This document shows positions 37,618-46,574 of a DNA stretch of 64,000 nt, piece by piece. The notes beneath the pieces were generated by a model, which was given only the letters and a program-made list of their open reading frames with translations, did no database searches and was not told where the DNA came from. The position numbers and the translations under genes are program-made. This DNA comes from Acanthosoma haemorrhoidale. Lineage: Eukaryota; Arthropoda; Insecta; Hemiptera; Acanthosomatidae. The stretch spans positions 117,204,869 to 117,268,868 of the forward strand of contig OV884013.1 in the NCBI GenBank assembly GCA_930367205.1, given 5' to 3'. Position 1 is the stretch's first letter. Every line of letters begins with the position of its first letter.

Positions 37618-37848
37618 AGGTTGATGAGCAGCATTTATCGAAGCTTAAATAATCTTTGTAGAGGAAAGCCTTTTAAAACAATAAATGAAAAGCTTTATTT
37701 TGAAGTACACGCAAAACACTGGCATATACAAATATTAAGAGTTACATTACTACATACTGGGTGGAATGTCTAGGCACAAGTGTCTGAGAACAAGTGGGGA
37801 CCGGGGCTAAACCTGAGACATATATGTGTAAGAAAAGGGTAGTTCAGG
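37618..37848 (+). repeat. RepK copy 4, cut off by LINE-A copy 6
   Basis: It begins with GATGAGCAGCATTTATCGAAG, matching the outer end of copy 2. It stops inside the core at GGGTAGTTCAGGGA, where the next base belongs to LINE-A. The remaining third of the repeat is missing. Confidence 0.8.
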
Positions 37849-38155
37849 GACTTGGAAGGGATGAGTTCAAGAATGTAGGGTATATTAAGATCGTTATGAA
37901 GGGTTTTGCTGATGAGGTAATAAGGGGCATTTACTATTGTTCTCTGGACTTTTGATTAAAAGGATTGGATACGATTGATGTTTGATTTTCTCCTCTATTC
38001 CGTATGTCCACATTGGCTTAAGTATAACTTTGTAGAATAGTAATTTATTTTCTATTGAGAGATGGGATGTCCTTTGTTGTAGTCTGTACCGTTGTCTAAA
38101 GTGTCTGTTTAGTTTTTGTCTTTTAGCCTCGTGTGTGGGTTCCATGTCGTTCGTT
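37846..38155 (-). mobile_element. LINE-A copy 6: RT tail without a 3' end
   Basis: Minus strand, 83-codon frame (37894-38145) with LSIENKLLFYKVILKPMWTYG preceded by a PNRHFRQRYR-like stretch, then a frameshift. Unusually it lacks the LINE 3' UTR and tail: it begins at CTTGGAAGGGATGAG, fused to RepK copy 4. A normal insertion would keep its 3' end, so the junction reflects a later deletion or recombination. Confidence 0.82.
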
Positions 38156-39673
38156 ATATCTATAAACTAAATTATTGTAAATATCTTTTCTCACAGCTCG
38201 AAAGAATCACTCTACTGATCATGATTTCGGTAGCTGAATACAAAATTTGCAGCATTAACGCAAAAAAAAGTATGTTATTCCACGTGATTACATAAGTCAA
38301 CTTTTCAGATAAAAAAAGTAATTATAGTGATATTCCTTGGTAATCGATCGTTAAACATTTCGGCATATAAAAAAATATATGTAAAAACGTAATATTTCTC
38401 TGCAACTTTATGAACAAATACGCACTTTAACGATCCATAATTATAGGAAGTATTGCGTATTCAACTGACGACTAAAATGACGAATGGGAAACAAAAACAT
38501 GGTTAAATCTCTGCATGTGCACGCATGGAAGCTCATTAGACCTTAGGTAATTAAGAGCTGCTGAATGAAGACTTTACTCCACGACTCTCTGTTAATAAGA
38601 AAATATAACGTTTAGGTCGAATTGAAAATTATATTTTCGTCCACCTGCTAAGTAGTCAAATTATTTTTGACGTAGACAGCTGGTAGCTAGGACATTTTTG
38701 CTGCATAGTGTTAATGAGACCCTGTCAATTCGAGTTTAAGTTTTCTTCGGTCAATTCTACAGAGTTGGGACGTGTTGAGGTCCGTCCAGGAGGTACTAAT
38801 TACCTGGAGGCTCGTTTGTAGAGGGATTAGTAAGAGAGAGAGACAGGACAAAGGAAGAGTGACTATCTGCGGGACATCTGGGAGCAGGAGGCTGTAATGG
38901 AGCCGGGAGCAGCCTATATAGACCAGGAAGATCTCATTAGGTAAATAGTTGTTAATTAAGCTATAGAGCGGTCACGCTGGAGGGGCACGGCTTCACGTCT
39001 TATCGTCGCTATGTCTATGCCACGGCGGAGATAAGAGTGCTATCACATTACAAGCAGTTGTGTCCCTTGTATTACCAGTTCGTGAGGGCCCTTCTCGGCT
39101 GATAGTCTATTGAGATTTTGTCTGGTTTATTGTTATTGTCGGCCGACTGATGGGGACGCTACACGCTCGGCGTACACGATCGGGACCGATCCAGGCCTTA
39201 TGTGCGCATTCCTCCTCCTCTCCTGCCGGCCAGTGCGCATTTGCATACTTCTTCCTCCAACGGCACTTTTTACAGCCGTCTCCGCCAATTACCCTAGCGG
39301 CAATTATGTCATGAAGACCAGGAGGCGGGGTACATGCCCTATTGCGAGTCATTCCGAACCTTTCACGGAATTGTTAGTAAACGTTACTTCTGTTCAATTA
39401 ATGACATCCCTTACTTCTTTTAAACGCAGCAATTGTGTGCACTAGCTACCGGTTGCATCTTATTACCACTTAATTGCCATAATAAAAAAAATAAATAAAG
39501 CTTTATTATAACGGAGCGTAGTCATTTTTTACTAGTTGCTCTTAGATAGTAATTTCTGCTCTTGGATTATATAATATCTTCGGGTTGTATAATCGAATAT
39601 ATAATCTTCCAACAAAGACTATGTAATTTTCATTTGAATGAAAACTTTTTCATATCGATTGTTTGGAGTTTCT
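38156..39673. other. Unique stretch with a large GC-rich island at about 38690-39460
   Basis: The island is the longest (about 750 bp) GC-richer block in the window. Frames on both strands (39110-39445 plus, 39107-39352 minus) overlap and have no domain. It contains GGTAATTAAG and GTTAATTAAG homeodomain-type words (near 38545 and 38951) and GAGAGAGAGA. It is a candidate enhancer or promoter region by composition only. Confidence 0.35.
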
Positions 39674-39985
39674 GAAGTTTTGAAAAGTTTAGGTTTTTAT
39701 TTATGGCTTTGTAGATTAATATTTTAAGTAAGTGTTGAAAAGTTTAGGTTTTTATGACTTTGTTGATTAATATTTTAAGTAAGTGTTGAAAAGTTTAGGT
39801 TTTTATGACTTTGTTGATTAATATTTTAAGTAAGTGTTGAAAAGTTTAGGTTTGTATGACTTTGTTGATTAATATTTTAAGTAAGTGTTGAAAAGTTTAG
39901 GTTTTTATGACTTTGTTGATTAATATTTTAAGTAAGTGTTGAAAAGTTTAAGTTTTTATGGCTTTGTTGTTATGGCATTAAACTT
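39674..39985. repeat. 51-bp tandem repeat, about 6 copies
   Basis: The unit aagtgttgaaaagtttaggt plus a TTTTATGACTTTGTTGATT segment starts at 39730, 39781, 39832, 39883 and 39934, with a diverged first copy from 39674. Internal copies are nearly identical. The period is a multiple of three, but every frame contains stops, so it is not a protein repeat. Confidence 0.95.
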
Positions 39986-40904
39986 TTCATTTATCATGCT
40001 AAATCATATTTAATCTAATGTATGGTGTTAGAAAATAGTTAAATTATGGAGTAGAGCACGTGTAGGCAGTTTTTCTGCTTCTCAAAGCACTCGTTCACCT
40101 CTAAATATATATTACTACTTAAATCGATAGATGAGCGATCATCAACCCAAAATAATTGTTTTTATTTAAGAAAATTCATCTCCACTTTTAATTTTGAGAA
40201 ATAACAGTTTAGTTTATAAAAAAAAATGTTTTAGTAAAATATACCCATCAATATCAATTTGAGAAATATTTAACGCCGTCTGACTAAAGTTCCAAATTTG
40301 AGTTATTATGTCAAAACGTATATATTATTATATATATGCATATGTATACTACACGAAAACATTCTGCAACATTTTTGGAAAGGGAATGCTCGTTTCTTAA
40401 ACTATTACAGTAAAATCCCACAAAAAACAAAAACAAAGCACGTAAGTAAAATAATAAAAAAAAAACAAGGCACGAAGAAGACCCATCTAAAAGATATATC
40501 ACGAATGGGGAGTATAATGATAGTAATAACTTAATAGAGGCGTGCCTGATAATGAATGGAATTAGAGGCCCATTAAGGAACCTGCATGCGCGATAAAGGC
40601 TGCGCAGTGCGCTATCTGTACATATATATGTATATATAGCGAGTATTATGTAATTGAGATATCGGAGGCTCGGCCTAATGAGGGGCCTGATCTGGCGCGT
40701 GAGCGATTGCGGGCCCGTCTTAAAGATCTGAACTCTATTGTATACGATCTATAAAAAATAACAAGAGATTAAAACTAAGAATCTAAGGATGTATAGATTC
40801 AGGAATATGCGGCTGTTATTTATTACATACATCCAAAATAAATGACCCCGAAGGGAGAGGCTCTACTTTCATTCAGCTACAACAGTTATCCGTAGATTTA
40901 TCAA
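39986..40904. other. Unique stretch with island at about 40530-40740
   Basis: The island contains palindromic words (CATATATATGTATATATAG, GCGCAGTGCGC) and an AATTAGAGGCCCATTAAGG stretch. It has no frame of note. 39986-40520 is AT-rich with chance frames on both strands. Confidence 0.35.
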
Positions 40905-41458
40905 TTGGTCGAAAACTGTAATCTTCTGTTTCACATTTCAAAATATGCTCATTATTTTTTCGTTAAAATATATTTCCCAGCTTTTAAGCTATCCTCATGG
41001 TCAAGCAAATAGTACCCAGTGTTTAACACTATGAGCTCACCACCCCTCCCGCATCGATGGCAACAGACTGTCGGGGAAAAATTAAGATAAGAATTAGTAT
41101 GTAAGTTAGTTTTATGGTTGATCAAAAAGGTGAGCCCTATCACCTTTATTAGTCAGTCTAATCCAGTCAAGTATAATGTGTATCATTTTACTTGTTAATT
41201 GATTATATAATTTTTATAAAATAACAAAACCTGTATATAATGTAGCGTCGCTTCAGGAAATACAAAAATAATTGATTCGCCTGAGGATCTATAATTATGT
41301 GTAAATTTAAAGAGGCTATGAAAGAAAAAAAATCGGTAACTTCAAATAGCTTTAAAGCTGGGACAATTAATATACCTCCCCCGGTGCTAATAGATTTTAA
41401 CGAAAAAATAATGAGCATATTTTGAAATGTGAAATACAAGATTAAAGTTTTCGATCGG
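40905..41458. repeat. Long inverted repeat enclosing a LINE-B fragment
   Basis: 40929-40969 and 41394-41434 are perfect 41-bp reverse complements (core tcaaaatatgctcattattt). Similarity continues outward to about 40905 and 41458 (TCGAAAACT[GT]TAATCTT), and inward to CCCAGCTTT[TA]AAGCTAT (40977-40993 and 41346-41362) with a 24-bp indel. The loop is occupied by LINE-B copy 5. It may be a foldback or TIR element that received a LINE, or an inverted duplication. Confidence 0.85.
41012..41331 (+). mobile_element. LINE-B copy 5 inside the inverted repeat
   Basis: It starts at CCAGTGTTTAACACTATGAG (last RT codons) and ends with AAAGAGGCTATGAAAG plus an A-tail. It is colinear with copy 1 and highly similar. 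It is 5'-truncated. Confidence 0.85.
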
Positions 41459-42340
41459 AGCTTAGAAGAGCATTAGTCCTGGCTTGTGGCTAATTTTTGA
41501 AAAAGTTATGGGCTGATTCCGTCGAGTGAAAAGATTGGCCGTAGCAGGAGCCGGGAAAACACAAGGACGCAGTAGTGAATAGCAGAGAGCTCCCCCTCGT
41601 AAATGGCGGCTGACATTTACTCCGACTCCTAAGGAAGAAGATGAGCCGATGGTTATGCACCGGAGTGACCCAATTGTCGCTTAAATGGTAAGAGAGCGGA
41701 GGTGATAAACTACAACGGCACTCCGGAGGTACCAGCCCAAGACTCTACTTAAATAGCCTCTACGCTAATGTTCCAGTTGTCTACTTCTTGTAGGAAGGAA
41801 CGCTAGACTACGGATAAATAGTCCTTGCTATCTCATAGAGATAGAGATAGAGATAGAGATAGAGATAGAGAGATAGAGAGAGAGATAGAGAGACAACGTC
41901 TGATATAAATAGGACTAAATACTTTTATTTTAAATGTTATAACTAAAAATAATAATTGTCTAAATTTTAACGAAGTAGATAAATACATATTGACCGTTGT
42001 TTACGCTGAACTACCCGTGGAGTATTATATACTTCCAAGTGATAATTCAAACACAGGTTGGTTCATTAGCATGAACTAGTGGACTGTAAATTGATGAAAA
42101 TAAGAGTTGATGCCAATTCACAATACATTTATTCTAAAATTAAACAGAATATTATAAAAAAAAATTTCATAAAAAAAAATGAGGAGCAAAATAAAATACC
42201 CAGGCCTGGTTAATAATAATAAAATTCGCCAATGTAAGACAGACTGGTCCCAAAACAAAAAAATGTCCCTTATCCTTAACAACTAAAGGAATTAACCAAA
42301 TTCTCGTCACTTTTAGTGTATATATGAAATAAGTGTATAT
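41459..42340. other. Unique stretch with island and GATA microsatellite
   Basis: 41500-41830 is GC-richer, without a recognisable exon. 41838-41893 is a (GATAGA)n microsatellite grading into GAGA. 41895-42340 is AT-rich. Confidence 0.45.
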
Positions 42341-42659
42341 TCACGCAGCGGCAAGCTGCAGTTCAAGCGCTCTCGCGGGTGCGGGCTGCAAACAAAACGT
42401 AGAGCTGTCGTGGTCAGGTTGAGGCTCAAAAAAAAATCCAACTGCAGGGCGGCGATTCCAAGCTCCAAGGGGAACGTTGAAGATCATATAGGTATGATTT
42501 TGGCCAAATGGCCAATTAAGTCTGAGATCGGTACACCTTAACCCTTCAGACGTTACCTCAACACTGACGTAAATGGGCTTGGGCCCACAAGTTCCCCTAC
42601 CAAAAGTCCAAAGTGCCACTGTCCTAGGTATGGAATTTTCCTTCAGGTATTTAACTTAG
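42341..42659 (-). CDS. Unrecognised open frame, possible exon
   Basis: Minus strand, open for about 106 codons between stops, with an internal ATG at 42619. Readable parts include LKENSIPRTVALWTFGRGTC and LNWPFGQNHTYMIFNVPLGA. Composition is mixed (Trp, Pro, Cys, Gly present) and GC is well above the flanks, unlike the low-complexity chance frames nearby. I recognise no domain, and a run of A's at 42428-42436 would be an odd coding feature. It could be a host exon, a transposon relic or chance. Confidence 0.22.
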
Positions 42660-43616
42660 ATTACAATTTAATCTTACGAAATATAATGAACAGAAATTAC
42701 ACAATCATATTTTACATGAACAATCAAAAAAAAAAATTACGATTTTTATTTACAGTTTTTTTACGTCAGTAACAAAAATAATAAATAATTAAATCTAACA
42801 AACAAATTAATTTTTTAAATAAAGATAAAAAAATTAATTCAACCTACTTCACTTTTCCAACAAAACAAAAACTTTATCTGGCCTTAACAACCGTCCTATT
42901 TAGTCTATTGCGTACATGATTATTAATAAAGCTCATTCTCCCCCTCTCAATGAAAAGTGAGATTTTTTTAGTTTAGGTCAATTAGGAGTTATTAGTTCGG
43001 AATGGTATCTTGGATTTTTTGCGGAATGAGTGTGACATTTTATTGATTGTCGTAGTTTTTTGTTCTGTAGATAACTATAGTTTCGGCCTTCATGGTAACT
43101 CAACCTTCTCAATTAATCCGAAGTTTCCTCTCGTAACAGTTAGGGTAGTGTACTCATCGAGTAACTTCTGGCTCTACATTGCACTTTTCCTGTATTGTTT
43201 TATTATTTCAAACGCACTATAGAAAATTGTATAAATCTTTACTATTTAGTTTACCTCAATATATTAAATAATAAGCCAGTTTTATTGTATTATGTTATAT
43301 ATGAACTGGACATCTAGCAGCAGATTATTTCCACAATATGATAGACCCTATCCTAGGGTAATGCCAAGAGAAGGATGACATTTGTTTTTTCTTAAAACCA
43401 AACATAAACTATTTCTCATATTAAAACTTTAAAAAAATTATTTAAATGCTATTTTTTTTCAATCGTTTGCTTTCCTACTGTTGAGCATTATTGTAAGGGG
43501 ATAAAGGTTCCTTGGAATTTTGTCTTCTCAACCAAACTGTACATACTGCATGGCACTGAATGTTCCTGTTTTATATGAAACTGTGGGGGGATGAAAATGG
43601 ATTAAATTCTAATGTA
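42660..43616. other. AT-rich sequence, no gene seen
   Basis: A 70-codon frame (43010-43222) is hydrophobic but not recognisable. Nothing else is seen. Confidence 0.4.
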
Positions 43617-44375
43617 CAGAAGTTGTTCAAAAAGTAATGCACGCTGTAAACAATTGTATTCAATATATAGTATATACCCTTGGGCATCTACACATTTTTT
43701 CCAGTGATTTTCCCAGGCACGGTACGCCCCCCCAGGAACCATTTTTTCACTTTTGACTCCCTCGTTCTTGCCTTCTTTAATTTCGGGTACGCCGACCCCG
43801 GCGTCACATGGCGCTCATCTACGATCGTACTCATGTCCCCATGTTTCGTAACTGGTAATAACATTTTCTAAAAGATCAGGCTCAATTCAAAACGTTCCAA
43901 AAGTTCAGTCGATATCGTCACTACATTGGGATTTTGCTCGCCCGTCAAAACTTTAGGGAACACCACACACCTTTTGTTGATGCATGTTGAGATCGTCCGT
44001 CAGGATGGTCTGCATAGGTCTGTTTAGTCGTTCTAATGCTTATTAGATGGTCGGAAATCAACAAATCATCTCGAAACTTGCAAACACGACAGAGCGGAGT
44101 CCTTGTAAGCTTGTTGTATCAGATGATCCAACACTGTTGCCGCGTCTGGCGCAGAACTTGATCGCGTACCATTGATTGTTCGTCTGTTCCATCGTGCGGT
44201 CTTTGAGACCATGACTAAATTCACGATGCTGAGCCATACAATGCTCTGATCAGACTGACCTAGGGCATGTTGTGAAGCTAAACTCCCACCTTCCCCTTTA
44301 GCCTGAGCCGAACGTGCTGTAACGAACAGTCTCTACACAAGCAATTCACTTGCATTACTTTATGAACACACCATG
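43617..44375 (-). mobile_element. Mariner transposon relic (DD34D-type), internally deleted
   Basis: TA-flanked termini (TA at 43615-43616 and 44376-44377) carry matching inverted ends around TTGTTCAAAAAGTAATGC / GCATTACTTTATGAACA. The minus strand encodes mariner-like blocks: AYKDSALSC near 44100, VTISTELLERFE near 43910, a degenerate region around the first catalytic Asp, KKARTRESKVKKW near 43760, then AYRAWENHWKKCVDAQGY (43675-43730), the conserved C-terminus. The central catalytic segment is deleted and stops and frameshifts abound. Copies like this cannot make transposase. Confidence 0.85.
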
Positions 44376-45158
44376 TACTAAGCAGCATCTGTAACAAAGT
44401 TCCAGAATCTGTTTATGAAACTATATAAATAGAAATTTAGGGGGGGGGGGAGTTACACATTGGACTAATATTACTGGGTTCTAACTGATTATGAAGGTTT
44501 AACCCACACTGGCAAATATTACAAAAGAAAAATATTCTTAACTTCGTACTTGTATCACAACTCAAAATAAAGGAAGAACTTGCGGTGTGGAAAAAATGAA
44601 ATGAATATTGGAATCTCAGTGCATGGAAGCTTAGCGCTTACATCGTTTGAGGAACTTCAAGGATACCTCCAAGAAGAGAGCGCGGCGTGTTAACGAGACT
44701 GGCTGACACTTCTACATCTCATTGTGGGACTCCACCGGCCAACATTTGAATCATGTGTTGTAACACATCATTCACGGTCAAATATTTGTTCGCATGACCA
44801 AACTACACGGAAGAATAATGGCATAAAAACTTCATTTATGCAAGCAATGAAAACCAACCGGTACCTAAAAGAGATCAGGAACATCATTGATTTATAAATC
44901 AAAGAGCCTTAGCCAATAACTGCTGGAGCGGAGGAGACGTTAAATATTATTAAATATAAAAAGAAAAGTTTCTATGACGAACAGTTCTTGTGAGTGTCAC
45001 GATTATTTTCAAATTTATCTATTATTTCATGCACAAATGACTCAAACTAATACAGTCTATAACATATGATGGAGAATCATTATTACACATTTAATTACAA
45101 AGATAACCACATCACCAAACATTTACAAAATTTCATTTCATTAATTTCAATCACGCAG
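44376..45158. other. Region upstream of the pseudo-caspase frame
   Basis: AT-rich, with a G11 tract at 44440-44450. I see no clear TATA or initiator element. A pyrimidine-containing stretch ending CACGCAG at 45158 could serve as a 3' splice site, which would put an upstream exon somewhere in or beyond this interval. Confidence 0.35.
45156..45158 (+). other. Candidate 3' splice site ahead of the pseudo-caspase ATG
   Basis: CAG at 45156-45158 follows TTTCATTTCATTAATTTCAA, a passable polypyrimidine tract, and precedes the ATG by 15 bases. The composition change from AT-rich to GC-rich happens just here. If used, the long frame is a 3'-terminal exon. Confidence 0.35.
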
Positions 45159-45173
45159 TACATTCGAGTTGGA

Positions 45174-46523
45174 ATGGAGGAAACAATGATCGGAGAATGG
45201 GTAGAGGACCTGCCGTGTGAGGCCTGGTCGGCGGTGCTGGAGTACGACTGTCTGGCGGAGGCACTGAGCGTACACGACCTCTCGCTGGAGCTGGAGCGAG
45301 CATGCGGCCTGGCAGTGCGGGGGAGGATGACCGGTCTGCGCTTACGGCTCTGCAAGGCCCTGACCCAGCTGAAGGGCAAGATCGCCGACTCCCCGCCGGC
45401 ATACGACAACCTGCGGATGTCGGTCCTCAAGAGTGTCGTCCTCCTCAGGTACCTCCTCACCGAAGTCAACATCCTCTTCAGCCTGGTCTGGACTTATTCG
45501 GAGCACCTCAAGGCCTGGATCTTCCTCTGTCCTCACCTCGTGCCCGTCGTCAGGGAGATCGACAATCTCATCCAGTCCGCTCTCGACCTCGACGTACGCC
45601 GGGAAGATCTAACCACATTCAATATGAGGATGCTCTTGAACACACATCACGAGTTCTTGAGGAAGTACGATTCGGAATTGGCAGCCAAGTTGGCGGATAT
45701 CACTGGGATCCGAAACTTTGAGATGGAAGCACTCGATATTTTGCTGTGCTGTCCTTCGGCAAACTGTCAGCTGTCCTTAACTTCTCCAATCTCAGAGGAA
45801 AGGTCATATGACATTTCATCTTTTTTCGGATTCAATAACTTAAAACCTGTCTTCCAAGTCCCCGACGTCCACAATTCAAACCTTTCAACGGAAGCGAAAA
45901 AAATAGTATTGCTACGTTATTTGAGAGAGTGCGTGCAATGGGAAAATTTAACTTTTTTGCAATCTATTGTAAGCAAGATCAACGACTTAGAGTATCGGGT
46001 GGGGCTTTTTGGTATCAACGATGATATGAGATATCATTTGATCATGAAACTTTCCGACAAATATGACACTATCCACGAGAACCCCTACCCCACGCTGTAC
46101 CGAAATATTTTTATGAGTGACGAAGGAAGCGGAAAGCTACTGAAAGAGAATTATTACAGGTTTGCTTCCTATAACGCCAATATGACTGGTCTGTGCGTTT
46201 TCGTTAATACTTGCGACCAACCGCCTGAGACTCTGCCGCTTGCCATACACCACTTCAGGGGTCAACTGAGGCCTATGACGGGGGAGAAGATACTCGACTC
46301 GAAAGATGAGTGCCTGTCAGAATATTTCAGGTGCGAGGAAAATAAGCGCCACCTTCAGCTGTGCATTCACTACAGGGAAGGGTTCAACTCCTGCCCTGCC
46401 GAGACAATAATAAATGTCGCTTATGATCATCAGAGCGGATGTCATATCTCATACAACTACATCGAGTCTGTTCCTTTCCAACAGTTAGATACGGCATGCA
46501 ATGACACTGACGATGATACATGA
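45174..46523 (+). CDS. Putative DED-containing pseudo-caspase (caspase-8/Dredd-like), intronless
   Basis: Open for 450 codons from ATG 45174; the frame is open from 45066, but the first 36 codons are AT-rich like intron or UTR, so I prefer Met37 (MEETMIGEW). Numbering from 45066: residues 280-315 (KIVLLRYLRECVQ, ENLTFLQSIVSKINDLEYRV) resemble the end of a death-effector domain. Residues 363-380 (YYRFASYNANMTGLCVFVNT) resemble the start of a caspase large subunit (Y..S...G.C..IN). LRPMTGEKILD sits where the R.G(S/T)..D pocket motif is expected, and DHQSGCHISYNYIES sits at the DHS...ILSHG site, so the pocket Arg and catalytic His are not kept. The frame stops before a QAC-type cysteine and the small subunit. 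Caspase-8-type enzymes act in death and NF-kB immune signalling. This form could at most be a regulator, as c-FLIP is. The assignment is by eye and not certain. GC is high up to about 45760 and lower after. A retrocopy or last exon is possible. Confidence 0.5.
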   Translation: MEETMIGEWVEDLPCEAWSAVLEYDCLAEALSVHDLSLELERACGLAVRGRMTGLRLRLCKALTQLKGKIADSPPAYDNLRMSVLKSVVLLRYLLTEVNILFSLVWTYSEHLKAWIFLCPHLVPVVREIDNLIQSALDLDVRREDLTTFNMRMLLNTHHEFLRKYDSELAAKLADITGIRNFEMEALDILLCCPSANCQLSLTSPISEERSYDISSFFGFNNLKPVFQVPDVHNSNLSTEAKKIVLLRYLRECVQWENLTFLQSIVSKINDLEYRVGLFGINDDMRYHLIMKLSDKYDTIHENPYPTLYRNIFMSDEGSGKLLKENYYRFASYNANMTGLCVFVNTCDQPPETLPLAIHHFRGQLRPMTGEKILDSKDECLSEYFRCEENKRHLQLCIHYREGFNSCPAETIINVAYDHQSGCHISYNYIESVPFQQLDTACNDTDDDT

Positions 46524-46532
46524 TTATACGTC

Positions 46533-46574
46533 AATAAAACACATTGTCCTCCATATCCAACGTCCTACAATAAA
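46533..46574 (+). terminator. Poly(A) signals after the pseudo-caspase frame
   Basis: Two AATAAA hexamers, at 46533-46538 and 46569-46574, lie 10 and 46 bases after the stop codon. A very short 3' UTR is implied. This supports the long frame being the 3' end of a transcribed unit. Confidence 0.6.

Noticed and set aside
39107..39445. Overlapping open frames of 81 and 111 codons on opposite strands
   Set aside because: They fall in a GC-rich island where stops are rarer, lack recognisable domains and oppose each other; treated as noncoding.
45095..45721. Minus-strand and alternative-frame ORFs overlapping the first part of the pseudo-caspase
   Set aside because: Shadow frames of a GC-rich coding region; the plus frame spans the full 1.35 kb and has poly(A) signals after it.
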